Part shown: piece by piece, positions 36,380 through 45,650 of the stretch
Layout of the letters: each line of letters begins with the position of its first letter
How positions within the stretch are numbered: position 1 is the first letter of the stretch
NCBI GenBank assembly: GCA_029571215.1
Contig: JAKPTE010000020.1
Location: forward strand, 19,147 to 83,146
DNA length: 64,000 nucleotides
Direction of reading: 5' to 3'
From: Bacteroidota bacterium
Lineage (GTDB): Bacteria > Bacteroidota > Bacteroidia > Bacteroidales > JAAYUG01
Position numbers and translations under genes: made by a program
The notes under the pieces: generated by a model
What the model saw: the letters and a program-made list of their open reading frames with translations, nothing else
Database searches by the model: none
What the model was told of the DNA's origin: nothing

Positions 36380-36406
36380 GGATTACGCATTTAAAATGCG
36401 TAATCC
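36380..36406. repeat. 13-bp near-perfect palindrome
   Basis: GGATTACGCATTT and AAATGCGTAATCC are perfect reverse complements with one base between. As RNA it would form an 11-bp stem with a 5-base loop. No T run follows. It lies about 220 bases before amt; role unknown. Confidence 0.55.
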
Positions 36407-36565
36407 GGGTTTATAAGGATTTCTTTTCCCAAAGGGTATCCCATCCATAACAGTAAGCCTCTTATACCTTTTAACTGAAAACAATCATTATTTAAATATA
36501 TATCTTTTTTATTTTTTATTAATTTTAAATAGGGGTAATTTGATTTTTTATATATTTATAATATT

Positions 36566-36596
36566 TTTGTATTGTATTTTTAAGGGGGTATAATAA
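36566..36596 (+). promoter_or_regulatory. Candidate amt promoter
   Basis: TTTG (36566-36569) is followed after 19 bases by TATAATAA (36589-36596) in an AT-rich region, 28 bases before the amt ATG. Spacing fits the Bacteroidota -33/-7 pattern; the -7 part matches only TA. Confidence 0.35.
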
Positions 36597-36624
36597 ATTT
36601 ATTTATCTTTTTAATCGGAAAATT

Positions 36625-37995
36625 ATGAAAGTAAAAAGAAAATGGCTTGTATTTTCCTTCGCTTTGGCAGCCGTTTCGTTGGCTGGTGCTTTGTTACCCC
36701 ATAGTGAAGCAGGGGGCACAGATGCTGCTTTGTCGGCCGGTGATATTGCATGGATTATCAGCGCCACCGGCCTGGTTCTTTTAATGACCCCGGGGGTGTC
36801 TTTTTTTTACGGGGGTATGGTGCGTACAAAAAACGTAATTTCCACCATGTTACAGAGTTTTGTTGCCATGGGAGTTATCAGCATTGTATGGGTGGTTGTT
36901 GGCTTCAGCCTTGCATTCGGTAAGGATATTGGCGGACTAATAGGTAATCCGCTGACGTATTTCATGTTTCGTAACGTAGGAGGAAATCCGGAACCTGCCT
37001 TTGCAGCAACGATTCCCCTGGCTCTGTTTGCTCTTTTTCAGTTGAAATTCGCCATTATCACCCCGGCCCTTATTACGGGATCTTTTGCAGAGCGGGTAAA
37101 GTTTTCTGCATACCTTCTTTTTATGGTTCTGTGGTCGGTAATCATTTACGCCCCTCTGGCTCATTGGACCTGGCATCCTGATGGTTTTTTGCGTCGGCTG
37201 GGGGTTCTTGATTTTGCGGGAGGTACGGTAGTGCACATGGCCGCAGGGGTTGCTGCCTTAGCCGGAGCCTTATTTCTTGGCCAGAGGGCGGAACACAAAG
37301 TAGCCTACCGCCCGGCCAATATTCCTTTTGTGATGCTGGGCACTGCCCTGCTGTGGTTTGGCTGGTTCGGATTTAATGCCGGTTCGGCACTTGCCGCGAA
37401 TTCGGTGGCCGTGGAAGCTTTTCTGAATACCAATACTGCTTCGGCGGCTGCCATGCTTGCCTGGATGTTTTTTGATACTTTACGCGGACGCAAGGCTTCC
37501 GCCATGGGTGCCTGCATTGGTGCAGTTGTCGGGCTGGTAGCTATCACTCCTGCCGCCGGCTACGTTTCCGTGGGAGCCAGCCTGTTTATAGGTACAACCG
37601 CAGCAGTTGTGAGCAATATTGCCGTACACTGGAAAAACAAAACCTCGGTTGATGATGCCCTCGACGTTTTCCCTACGCACGGAGTGGGAGGAATCATGGG
37701 AATGATCCTTACCGGTATCTTTGCCCGGGATGTGGGACTGGTTTTCGGCAAACCAGAAACATTTTTGTATCACCTTCTGGCTATTGTGATAGTTGGCGTA
37801 TATGTATTCTCCGGATCCTTTCTCATTTATAAAGTAACTAATCTTTTTATTCCGGTTCGTGTTTCAAAGCAGAGCGAAACCATTGGCCTGGATCTAAGCC
37901 AGCACGATGAAATCTATGCACTCAACGTGCAGGAAAGGGAACTGGAAGAATATGCCGTGAATGGAACTACCGAGAACGTAAATAAGGCCCAATAA
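36625..37995 (+). CDS. amt: Ammonium transporter (Amt family)
   Basis: A 456-residue inner-membrane channel with a signal-like first segment and 11 predicted membrane helices. Amt hallmarks include LLMTPGVSFFYGGMVRTKNV, WVVVGFSLAFG, FAERVKFSAYLLFMVLWS, LDFAGGTVVHMAAGVAALAG, LLWFGWFGFNAGSALA and DDALDVFPTHGVGGIMG. The two pore His are visible in GGTVVHM and in FPTHGVGG. The cytosolic tail (GLDLSQHDEIYAL) is the part that PII proteins gate in other bacteria. No glnB/glnK gene lies beside it in the window, which is unusual compared with many bacteria. It is monocistronic, between its own promoter region and a strong terminator. Confidence 0.97.
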   Translation: MKVKRKWLVFSFALAAVSLAGALLPHSEAGGTDAALSAGDIAWIISATGLVLLMTPGVSFFYGGMVRTKNVISTMLQSFVAMGVISIVWVVVGFSLAFGKDIGGLIGNPLTYFMFRNVGGNPEPAFAATIPLALFALFQLKFAIITPALITGSFAERVKFSAYLLFMVLWSVIIYAPLAHWTWHPDGFLRRLGVLDFAGGTVVHMAAGVAALAGALFLGQRAEHKVAYRPANIPFVMLGTALLWFGWFGFNAGSALAANSVAVEAFLNTNTASAAAMLAWMFFDTLRGRKASAMGACIGAVVGLVAITPAAGYVSVGASLFIGTTAAVVSNIAVHWKNKTSVDDALDVFPTHGVGGIMGMILTGIFARDVGLVFGKPETFLYHLLAIVIVGVYVFSGSFLIYKVTNLFIPVRVSKQSETIGLDLSQHDEIYALNVQERELEEYAVNGTTENVNKAQ

Positions 37996-38024
37996 AAAAG
38001 GCCGGCATTGAGCCGGCCTTTTTT
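37994..38024. terminator. Bidirectional terminator between amt and susD
   Basis: A stem of A-run plus GGCCGGC (37994-38006) with GCCGGCC plus T-run (38012-38024) and a 5-base loop ATTGA. The A run on one side and T run on the other give a terminator for both convergent genes. Confidence 0.92.
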
Positions 38025-38042
38025 TATCCGTTCAGGAATGCG

Positions 38043-39791
38043 TTAATAGTTGCACCCCGGTGTAGGCTGCTTAATCTTTCCGCCGGCCAGTTCGATCTGC
38101 TGAACAGGAATTGGGAAATAAAGATCGCAGGGCTCATCAAAGCTGGCACCGATGAATTGCTGTCTCTTTTTCCTTTCCTTGTTGATGTACGCGTTCAATT
38201 CTGTCTGTGCAGTACCCCAGCGTACCAGGTCGAAGAATCTGTGGCCCTCCATAGCCAGTTCGAGTTTGCGCTCATAGCGTATAGCCTTTATGGCAAAATT
38301 CTTGTCGGGGAAATTGGTATATTGGCCAACATGGTAGTTGGCAGCAGGGGTTCCGTCATCGAACTTCACCACGGAATTGGCTGCTCTTGCGCGCACCTGG
38401 TTTACATAGGCCAGACCAAGGTCACCCGAATTAGTTTCCGCCTGGCATTCGGCCGCCAGCAGAAGTACATCAGCAAAACGCATCAGGCCGGTGTTCAGGG
38501 CGCTGCCCGGAGCCCACCAGTCCTGAAGTTCGGTCATGCCGGCATCATAGTCGCGCTTGCGATACACATTCTTCTTGGGAGAATAAGGCCCCCCATATTG
38601 CTGGTCGCGGATCCAGTCCTTGCCCGGATGGATACCCCAGTCGAGATAGGGAATACCACGGCGGCCTACTGTCCAGTCGAGGCGGGGATCAAGCGGAGTT
38701 GTGTTGTCGGGAGTGAAAGATTCGCTGGATTCCAACCCTTCATCATTTTTCAGGTCAACCTCGAACACAATGCTGTCGAGGAAAGGAAGCCCATCGTTGT
38801 CCACCTTATAGGAATTCACCAGGCTATGGGACGGCTGGAAGAATCCGCAACATCCTCCCGGAGCTGAACTTCCGTAAGGATAATTCAGGGAGTGACCCGG
38901 GCTGCCATGGATACGGGTACCGTCGCCGATGTTGTTCTGGATGGCAAAAACGGATTCCTTGCCATTATCATATGTAACATCAAAGTTATATTCAAAATGG
39001 TCTTCGAGGTCATATTTGTCACCTTTGGCTGTAACGCCATGTTCGATGACATCAGTAAGAAGTGGCAGTGCTTCAGCAAATTTTCCCTGGAACATTTTGA
39101 CCTTAGCCAGAAAAGCCTTTGCAGCCCAGCTATTGGCCCTTCCGGCTCCCGAACTTCCCCATGACTCAGGGAGATTATTTGCAGCCCATTCAAAATCCGC
39201 TTCAATTTTATCCCATATCTCAACATCATTTGGTACAATAGGGTTATTAATATTATCCTTGATAATCTGTTCGTCGAGATAAGGAACCTTTGCCGAAAAC
39301 ACCTTGGCCAGTTCAAAATAATAAAATCCACGCAAAAAACGCAATTCAGCCAACTTCCGGGTTTTGTACTCAGCAGTAACTTCAGCAGCCACAGGTGATT
39401 CCTCTATCAGTATAATTCCATCGTTGCACCGGCGGATACCGTCATAACAGGTCGACCACTTATCAGTGAGATATGAATTGTCAGCATGGGTAGCATAAAT
39501 CTCCAATTGATTAATGGGAGGCTGGTCAGTAGCTTCAGTCCCTTTATAAGCATCTCCGCCGCAGATTGATCCAAATGTCCAGTTGTTTGGGTCTTTTCCC
39601 CAGCCGTAAAGAGGAGGATTAATGTAAGAATAAGCACCCGTTACGATCATTTCAATACCAAGGCTGTTCATCAACGTATTCCTGTCAACACTCCCCAGAG
39701 GTCGTACTGTCAGGAAATCTTCTGAACAGGTTACAGTTAAAAAAGCCACTGTAACCAGCAGAATAAGTTTTTTATATACATTATTTTTCAT
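38043..39791 (-). CDS. SusD-like glycan-binding outer-membrane lipoprotein (PUL 2)
   Basis: A 582-residue RagB/SusD-family lipoprotein (Cys 22 in VTCSEDFL). Family features include ELRFLRGFYYFELAKVFSAK, AAKAFLAKVKMFQGKFAEAL, VLLLAAECQAETNSGDLGLAYVNQVRARA, YERKLELAMEGHRFFDLVRWG and the C-terminal LYFPIPVQQIELAGG. It binds oligosaccharide at the surface with the SusC encoded immediately upstream (23-base gap). The ligand cannot be read from the sequence; the GH3 enzyme upstream suggests a beta-linked glucan or xylan fragment. Confidence 0.95.
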   Translation of the reverse strand: MKNNVYKKLILLVTVAFLTVTCSEDFLTVRPLGSVDRNTLMNSLGIEMIVTGAYSYINPPLYGWGKDPNNWTFGSICGGDAYKGTEATDQPPINQLEIYATHADNSYLTDKWSTCYDGIRRCNDGIILIEESPVAAEVTAEYKTRKLAELRFLRGFYYFELAKVFSAKVPYLDEQIIKDNINNPIVPNDVEIWDKIEADFEWAANNLPESWGSSGAGRANSWAAKAFLAKVKMFQGKFAEALPLLTDVIEHGVTAKGDKYDLEDHFEYNFDVTYDNGKESVFAIQNNIGDGTRIHGSPGHSLNYPYGSSAPGGCCGFFQPSHSLVNSYKVDNDGLPFLDSIVFEVDLKNDEGLESSESFTPDNTTPLDPRLDWTVGRRGIPYLDWGIHPGKDWIRDQQYGGPYSPKKNVYRKRDYDAGMTELQDWWAPGSALNTGLMRFADVLLLAAECQAETNSGDLGLAYVNQVRARAANSVVKFDDGTPAANYHVGQYTNFPDKNFAIKAIRYERKLELAMEGHRFFDLVRWGTAQTELNAYINKERKKRQQFIGASFDEPCDLYFPIPVQQIELAGGKIKQPTPGCNY

Positions 39792-39814
39792 AGAGTAAAT
39801 TCTTTAGTACAGGG

Positions 39815-42800
39815 TTAGAAGTTAATCATGGCTCCGAAAATCACAGCACGTGGTTGTGGGTAGGCTCCATAGTCGAGTCCACGTTGCCAGTCGCCACCAC
39901 CGCCAAGATAAAGTGAACCAACATCAGGATCAAGACCGGTGTATTTCGTTATGGTAAAGAGGTTTGTAACCTGACCATATACCTTCATATTGTCAACCCC
40001 AATCTTCCCAAGGAGGCTTTTAGGAAGATTGTATGAAAGCTGAACATTTTTGCAACGCAGGAAGGAACCGTCCTCTACATAATAAGATGTAGAATAGTTG
40101 CATTCATGACTGTTGATGTCGAGGATAGGTAATGGAGTGTCTCCCTTGCCAAATTCCCATGAATCGGTCAGGATCTTCTTGCTTCGGTTACCGATAAAAG
40201 AACCAGCGAAATCAGTCCAGTATTTTACGTAGTTGTAGACGTCATTACCCTGTGAACCCACAAAGAAGAGATTCAGCTCCCAGTTCTTCCATGTAAAGTT
40301 AAAATCAAGGCTGTAGGTAAAATCGGGATGCGGATTGCCAATAATGGTTTTGTCATTTTCATTAACGATAGTATCTCCGTTTACATTTTTGTACTTGAAT
40401 TTTCCCAGGGAAGCACGCCACTTGTCGGATGCAAGGGATGCTGAATCATTGTTAATTTCTATCTGTCTGGTATGATTTTTCAGTTCATCGTAGCTTTTGT
40501 AAATCCCTTCAATCTGATAACCATAGAACATTGAAATAGGCTGTCCTTTGGTAATAATAGTAGTATATCCGAAACGTGATTCACCACCTCCATAGAATTT
40601 AGTGGCATCATTATAATCGAGTTGTGTTACTTCGTTTTTATAATGGGAGATGGTTGCCGTCACGTCATAACGAAGTTCCCCTGCTTTACCACGATATGTA
40701 AGAGCCAGATCAAAGCCGGTATTCTTCATGCTTCCTATGTTTATATATGGAGCACTTGCAAGACCGGCCAGATTTGAATAAGCAGCTTGAACGAGCATTC
40801 CGGAAGTATTCTTCTTATATACGTCAAAGTTCAATTCCAGAGCCGAATTAAATAGTACAGCATCTATGCCTCCGTTTGTCATCCTTGTTTCTTCCCATTT
40901 TGTTTCGGGGTTTCCAAACTGGGTAAGGCGCATCCCAACAAAACTACCTGTATTAGAACCCGAAATATCATAATTGAAGTTTCTAGGATCAGTCCCGTAA
41001 GTATACGCATAGTTATATGCAGCAGGAATTTCCTGATTTCCGGTAATTCCATACCCAGCACGCAGTTTAAGATCGTTTACAAAGGTAAGCGACTGCATGA
41101 AATTTTCCTTGGACAATCTCCAACCAAGTGACACAGATGGAAAAACTCCATACCTGTTTGCTTCAGCAAAACGGGAGGATCCGTCACGGCGGACGATCGC
41201 AGTCAACAGATATTTGTTCCTGAATGCATAATCAGCCCGGGCAAAAATACCAAACAAAGTAAATTTGCCATAGTACCAGCTGTTATTTTCCATGCCGGTA
41301 GTACTTCCGTTTCCAAGTGTCCAGGTATTTTCATCCGAATAAAAGGGATAATCCTGACGTCTTCCATTCAATTCGCGGCCTATTCCGTCAGCAATAGCTT
41401 CTGTGCCTGCAAGAGCTGTAATAGTATGATCAGAACCTATGGCATAATTGAAAGTAAGTGTGTTATTATATACCCAGCGCAATCCCCAGTTCATGTATTC
41501 ATAAAGGGTCGTAGCGTTGGAACCTTCGCTATGTTCTGGGTTGGGCCAGCGGAAGCTATACCCGTTAAAAGCGCCATAACTTAAACCAAAAGAAGATTTA
41601 AAGTTGAAGTGTTTCAGGAAATTTACTTCGGCAAATAAATTTCCGAACAAACGAATTCCTCTGTCTTTGTTATGACCATCGCGCCAGAGCATGGCATATG
41701 GATTCTGGGCATTTCCGGCACCGTCGGCTCCTGTACCTGCAAATTGATGGGCCACATCATATACAGGAACCCAGGGAACCATACGATAAACCATGGAACC
41801 GGGCCATCCCTCGTTCTGCCAGCCTTCGCTATGAGAATCGGTATAAGCAAAAGTGAAATTCTCACCAAATCTGATGGCGTTTTTAACTTTTAGCTCGGTA
41901 TTGGCACGGAAGGAGTATCTTTTCATGAAGGTTGTATATACAATCCCTTTCTGATCGAAGTAGTTAAAACCAAAGTTGTAATTACTATTTTCCGTACCTC
42001 CACTGGCAGTGATCTGGTGGCTCTGCATGGGGGCAACCTGGGTGATCTCGTCAAACCAGTTAGTATTGCCAAGCTTCGTTATGCGGTTGGTAGGACTCCA
42101 TGAATCCGTAACGTCTCCATGATGCCCAGCAGGAATGATATAATCAGGAAGGCTTGGGTTGGAAATGGGACCAAATTGGGCATGACTGGTTGCATATCTG
42201 CTATCATTAGCCCAGAGGTTTTGATCATTGTAAAGTTCATTGAAGGTTTTGCCAGTATTGATACCTGCTCCCCAGTTACGGAGAATGATGGAAGTTTTTT
42301 GTGCACGCACCCAGTAATCCATCCATCCTTTCGTGTCGAGTAAGTCGTAAGACTTAGTCGCTTTTTGGGTTCCATAGTACCCGCTGTAACTAATCTGCAT
42401 ACGGCCGGCCTTTCCATGTTTGGTGGTAATAATCACAACCCCGTTGCTGGCCTGGGCACCGTAAATGGAAGAAGCAGAAGCATCCTTCAGAATCTGAACC
42501 GACTCAATGTCGTTGGGGTTGATGTTGTTCAGGTTCTGGTCGCGGGTGGAAACACCGTCAATAACAATCAGAGGTCCGTTGTCGTTGATGGTTCCGATAC
42601 CGCGGATACGGATGGTAGCGATTGCTGTCGGGTCACCAGAAGTATACACAGTCACTCCTGCAGCGCGTCCCTGGAGCTGTTTCCCGATGTTGGGAGCCGG
42701 CTGGGAAACAAGGGCGTCGGCATCAACTACCGAAACAGCACCGGTAATGTCGGTTTTCCTCTGGGTACTGTACCCAACCACTACAATCTCGTCCAGTCTT

Positions 42801-43102
42801 GTGAGTTCTTCTTCCATCGCAACGTCGATGGTGGTGCGGCCTTCGATGGGGACTTCAACCGTTTTCATCCCCACAAAACTGAACATGAGAGAAACCGCAT
42901 TCGAGGGAACTGTCAACTTATACGTACCATCAATGTCGGTAATGGTACCTATGGTTGTCCCTCTCACAACAATGGATACACCGGGTATTGGCTGCCCGTC
43001 AGCAGCGTTGGTCACCTTACCGGTAACCTGCAAACCCTGTGCATACACCAGCTGCATTCCCGCTACAGCGAGTAGCAGCAAAAAAAATGCACATTTTTTC
43101 AT
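39815..43102 (-). CDS. SusC/RagA-type TonB-dependent oligosaccharide transporter (PUL 2)
   Basis: A 1095-residue outer-membrane transporter with a clean signal peptide (MKKCAFFLLLLAVAGMQLVYAQ). Next come a carboxypeptidase-regulatory-like domain (VTGKVTNAADGQPIPGVSI, TDIDGTYKLTV), a TonB-box region (RLDEIVVVGYSTQRKTDITG), the plug (IRIRGIGTINDNGPLIVIDG, DASASSIYGAQASNGVVIIT) and a beta-barrel ending FGAMINF. It works with the SusD downstream. No LacI-type palindrome like that of PUL 1 was seen upstream, and no ECF sigma/anti-sigma or hybrid two-component gene lies in the window, so its regulator must be elsewhere. Confidence 0.96.
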   Translation of the reverse strand: MKKCAFFLLLLAVAGMQLVYAQGLQVTGKVTNAADGQPIPGVSIVVRGTTIGTITDIDGTYKLTVPSNAVSLMFSFVGMKTVEVPIEGRTTIDVAMEEELTRLDEIVVVGYSTQRKTDITGAVSVVDADALVSQPAPNIGKQLQGRAAGVTVYTSGDPTAIATIRIRGIGTINDNGPLIVIDGVSTRDQNLNNINPNDIESVQILKDASASSIYGAQASNGVVIITTKHGKAGRMQISYSGYYGTQKATKSYDLLDTKGWMDYWVRAQKTSIILRNWGAGINTGKTFNELYNDQNLWANDSRYATSHAQFGPISNPSLPDYIIPAGHHGDVTDSWSPTNRITKLGNTNWFDEITQVAPMQSHQITASGGTENSNYNFGFNYFDQKGIVYTTFMKRYSFRANTELKVKNAIRFGENFTFAYTDSHSEGWQNEGWPGSMVYRMVPWVPVYDVAHQFAGTGADGAGNAQNPYAMLWRDGHNKDRGIRLFGNLFAEVNFLKHFNFKSSFGLSYGAFNGYSFRWPNPEHSEGSNATTLYEYMNWGLRWVYNNTLTFNYAIGSDHTITALAGTEAIADGIGRELNGRRQDYPFYSDENTWTLGNGSTTGMENNSWYYGKFTLFGIFARADYAFRNKYLLTAIVRRDGSSRFAEANRYGVFPSVSLGWRLSKENFMQSLTFVNDLKLRAGYGITGNQEIPAAYNYAYTYGTDPRNFNYDISGSNTGSFVGMRLTQFGNPETKWEETRMTNGGIDAVLFNSALELNFDVYKKNTSGMLVQAAYSNLAGLASAPYINIGSMKNTGFDLALTYRGKAGELRYDVTATISHYKNEVTQLDYNDATKFYGGGESRFGYTTIITKGQPISMFYGYQIEGIYKSYDELKNHTRQIEINNDSASLASDKWRASLGKFKYKNVNGDTIVNENDKTIIGNPHPDFTYSLDFNFTWKNWELNLFFVGSQGNDVYNYVKYWTDFAGSFIGNRSKKILTDSWEFGKGDTPLPILDINSHECNYSTSYYVEDGSFLRCKNVQLSYNLPKSLLGKIGVDNMKVYGQVTNLFTITKYTGLDPDVGSLYLGGGGDWQRGLDYGAYPQPRAVIFGAMINF

Positions 43103-43318
43103 AGGTTAAATTTAGTTAGTTAATCAGTGAAAATTAGGTTACCGCCAAATTATAAAAATTTTATTCACATTATACACTTTGCGGCATTTTTTTGCTTTTT
43201 GTCGGTAAATCAGCAGGAATTGTCGTCAGAAGCAGGCTGATCGCAACGGGAGAATTGCGGAAAAATACATACAGAAAGCGAATGAAATTTCCAGCCGGTG
43301 GGGGGAGGATACAGACTT

Positions 43319-45532
43319 TTACATGATATGTATTTTACCCATAACAGGTGTCGCTGCTCCGAGTGCCTCACTGCGTGGAGAAGGCGAAGATTCACCAACA
43401 ACAATCTCATAAGTTCCTTCTATTTGCACAAGATTTCCCTTTTCATCCACCACCGACAGGTCTTCCGGCGTCAGTGTGAATTCAACATCCTGTTTCTCTC
43501 CCGGAGCAAGAAGGACTCTTTTCACCCCCCGGAGCGATGCAAAAGGAACACGGAAGGATGCTTTGGGAGGTTTAACATACAGTTGTACCACTTCTTCTGC
43601 TTCCCGTTTTCCAGAATTGGTAACAGACACTTTTACCTGAAGATTTTTCCCCTTCTGAAGCTGGTTACTGCTTAAACGGATATCAGAAAAAGAAAAAGTT
43701 GTATAAGAAAGTCCAAAACCGAAAGGATACAACGGTTCCTTTTCCATAAAGCGGTAGGTGCGGCCATTCATACTATAATCCTCAAAGGGAGGAAGTTGAT
43801 CAACCGACCGGGGAAAGGTAACAGGCAGACGTCCGGATGGAAAGGCATCACCATATAATATATCACCTACAGCATTTCCTCCTTCCTCTCCGGGATACCA
43901 TACAAACAGAATAGCATCAGCCAATTCTTCAACTTCAGGCATGGCAACAGGGCCTCCTCCGGTCACGATCACAATAATGGGTTTGGTATTTCCTTCCCTG
44001 AGTTTTTTGAGGAAATTAACCTGGTTGGCAGGTAAACCTATATCCAGTCGGTCTCCTTTAGTTGCGGAAGCAATGGATTCTCCCTCTTCCCCTTCGAGGT
44101 TGCCGCTAAGTCCCATAACGGCTATGGTTGCGTCAGCCTGCTTGGCTTCTGCAGTTGTCCAGTCAATAGGATTGATGTTCTCCCTGTCAAGAAGACAGCC
44201 CTGTTTGTATTGGATGAAACAACCCGGAGGAACCTTAGCGGCAATGCCGGCCAGAATGGTGTTCAGATTATCGCTTACACCGTAGTAATTGCCCAAAAGC
44301 ACTTCTGCATTGGTTGCATTGGGTCCTACTACATACACATATCTGGTATCTTTTTTCAGCGGAAGAACGTTGTTTTTGTTTTTCAGCAGAACAATTGATT
44401 TACGGGCTGCTTCACGGGCAAGGGCTTTGTGCTCCTGGTTGTGAATTATGGATTCCGGCGTTTTGGCATAGGGGACTTTCGAAGCAGGATCAAAAAGCCC
44501 CAGCCGGAAGCGGGTGAGAAAAAGCTGAACCAGTGCACTGTCCACTTCCTGTTCTTTCACCAGTCCTTGCTTCACCGCATCCACCAGAGAGGGATAATAT
44601 ACGGAACCACAGTTGAGGTTGACACCTCTTTTCAATGCAAGAGCAGCGGCTTCCACAGCATTTTTAACCACCTTATGGCCTTCATAGAAATCTACCAGAG
44701 CCCAACAGTCGGATGTTATATAGCCGTTAAATTTCCATTCCTTACGAAGTTTTTCCTGCAAAAGGAAAGTATTTCCGCAACAAGGTTCGTCATTGGTGCG
44801 GTTGTAAGCACACATTACACCTTCCACACCAGCTTCCACCAGTTTCTTAAAGGCAGGGAGGTAGGTTTCGTTCATATCCTGCATGCTGACCACTGCATTG
44901 AATCCATGGCGCAGGGCTTCGGGACCACTGTGTACGGCAAAATGCTTGGCACAGGCAGCTGCTTTCAGGTAATGGGGATTATCACCCTGCAAGCCTTTCA
45001 CAAAAGCCGAACCGAGTGTTCCTGTCAGCCAGGGATCTTCACCGTATGTTTCCTGTCCCCTTCCCCATCGCGGATCACGAAAGATATTGATGTTGGGTGT
45101 CCAGAAAGTTAATCCGCCGTACTGAAGCCGGTTGCCCCGTTTATCAGCTGCATGAAAGAATGCCCTACCTTCATCACCAATTGCAGAAGCAATTCTGGAG
45201 ATAAGGTCAGGATCGAACGATGCAGCCATACCGATGGCCTGAGGAAATACTGTTGCTTTTCCAGCTCTTGCCACTCCGTGCAGGCATTCACTCCACCATG
45301 GATAGGCAGGAATTCCCAGCCTTTCGATGGCCGGTGCATTGTACATCATCTGCTGCACCTTTTCTTCGAGTGTAAGACGTGACACCAGATCCTTAGCCCG
45401 TTCCTTTATTGGAAGGGAAGGATCCTGAAAAGGATACTGAATGGATTTTGATTCCTGTTTAGGCTCACCTGATGGTATGCAGGCAGGGAGTATAAGGATC
45501 AGCAAAAAGGAGATGAATAACGTTTTTTTCAT
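43319..45532 (-). CDS. GH3 beta-glycosidase lipoprotein (beta-glucosidase/xylosidase type)
   Basis: A 737-residue lipoprotein from Met at 45532 (Cys 18 in LILPACIPS); the frame stays open to 45568 but the extra residues have no signal character. Family GH3 features: the N-terminal barrel with GVARAGKATVFPQAIGMAAS and KHFAVHSGPE, and nucleophile Asp275 in GYITSDCWALVDFY. A C-terminal alpha/beta sandwich has TIAVMGLSGNLEGEEGE and FVWYPGEEGGNAVGDILYGD. It ends in a fibronectin type III-like domain with VTNSGKREAEEVVQLYV. Known activities include beta-glucosidase, beta-xylosidase and related; the sequence alone does not decide. It is 216 bases upstream of susC of PUL 2 on the same strand and probably trims its imported oligomers in the periplasm. 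Confidence 0.92.
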   Translation of the reverse strand: MKKTLFISFLLILILPACIPSGEPKQESKSIQYPFQDPSLPIKERAKDLVSRLTLEEKVQQMMYNAPAIERLGIPAYPWWSECLHGVARAGKATVFPQAIGMAASFDPDLISRIASAIGDEGRAFFHAADKRGNRLQYGGLTFWTPNINIFRDPRWGRGQETYGEDPWLTGTLGSAFVKGLQGDNPHYLKAAACAKHFAVHSGPEALRHGFNAVVSMQDMNETYLPAFKKLVEAGVEGVMCAYNRTNDEPCCGNTFLLQEKLRKEWKFNGYITSDCWALVDFYEGHKVVKNAVEAAALALKRGVNLNCGSVYYPSLVDAVKQGLVKEQEVDSALVQLFLTRFRLGLFDPASKVPYAKTPESIIHNQEHKALAREAARKSIVLLKNKNNVLPLKKDTRYVYVVGPNATNAEVLLGNYYGVSDNLNTILAGIAAKVPPGCFIQYKQGCLLDRENINPIDWTTAEAKQADATIAVMGLSGNLEGEEGESIASATKGDRLDIGLPANQVNFLKKLREGNTKPIIVIVTGGGPVAMPEVEELADAILFVWYPGEEGGNAVGDILYGDAFPSGRLPVTFPRSVDQLPPFEDYSMNGRTYRFMEKEPLYPFGFGLSYTTFSFSDIRLSSNQLQKGKNLQVKVSVTNSGKREAEEVVQLYVKPPKASFRVPFASLRGVKRVLLAPGEKQDVEFTLTPEDLSVVDEKGNLVQIEGTYEIVVGESSPSPRSEALGAATPVMGKIHIM

Positions 45533-45650
45533 GGTTGTGCTATTTCTTCCGGATGAAATCCTGCCCAATTTATAAAATTATTGCCAATCCGGAATCATGT
45601 TCTATTCAACCTATTTTATTATTTTCATATCGTGAATTATTTACTTTCCG

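Larger units (their letters stand above)
36087..36624. other. Intergenic region upstream of amt, 538 bases, with two palindromes
   Basis: No gene is seen. It holds a possible rlmB terminator at the left end, two separate inverted repeats (listed separately) and a very AT-rich 150 bases before the ammonium transporter with a candidate promoter. Confidence 0.5.

Noticed and set aside
42365..43075. Long plus-strand frame opposite the 5' part of susC (PUL 2)
   Set aside because: It is antisense of the conserved plug region and has no recognisable features, a shadow of a real gene.
38043..43102. Search for a LacI-type palindrome or an ECF/hybrid regulator for PUL 2
   Set aside because: No matching palindrome and no regulator gene were seen in the window, so no local control can be claimed.
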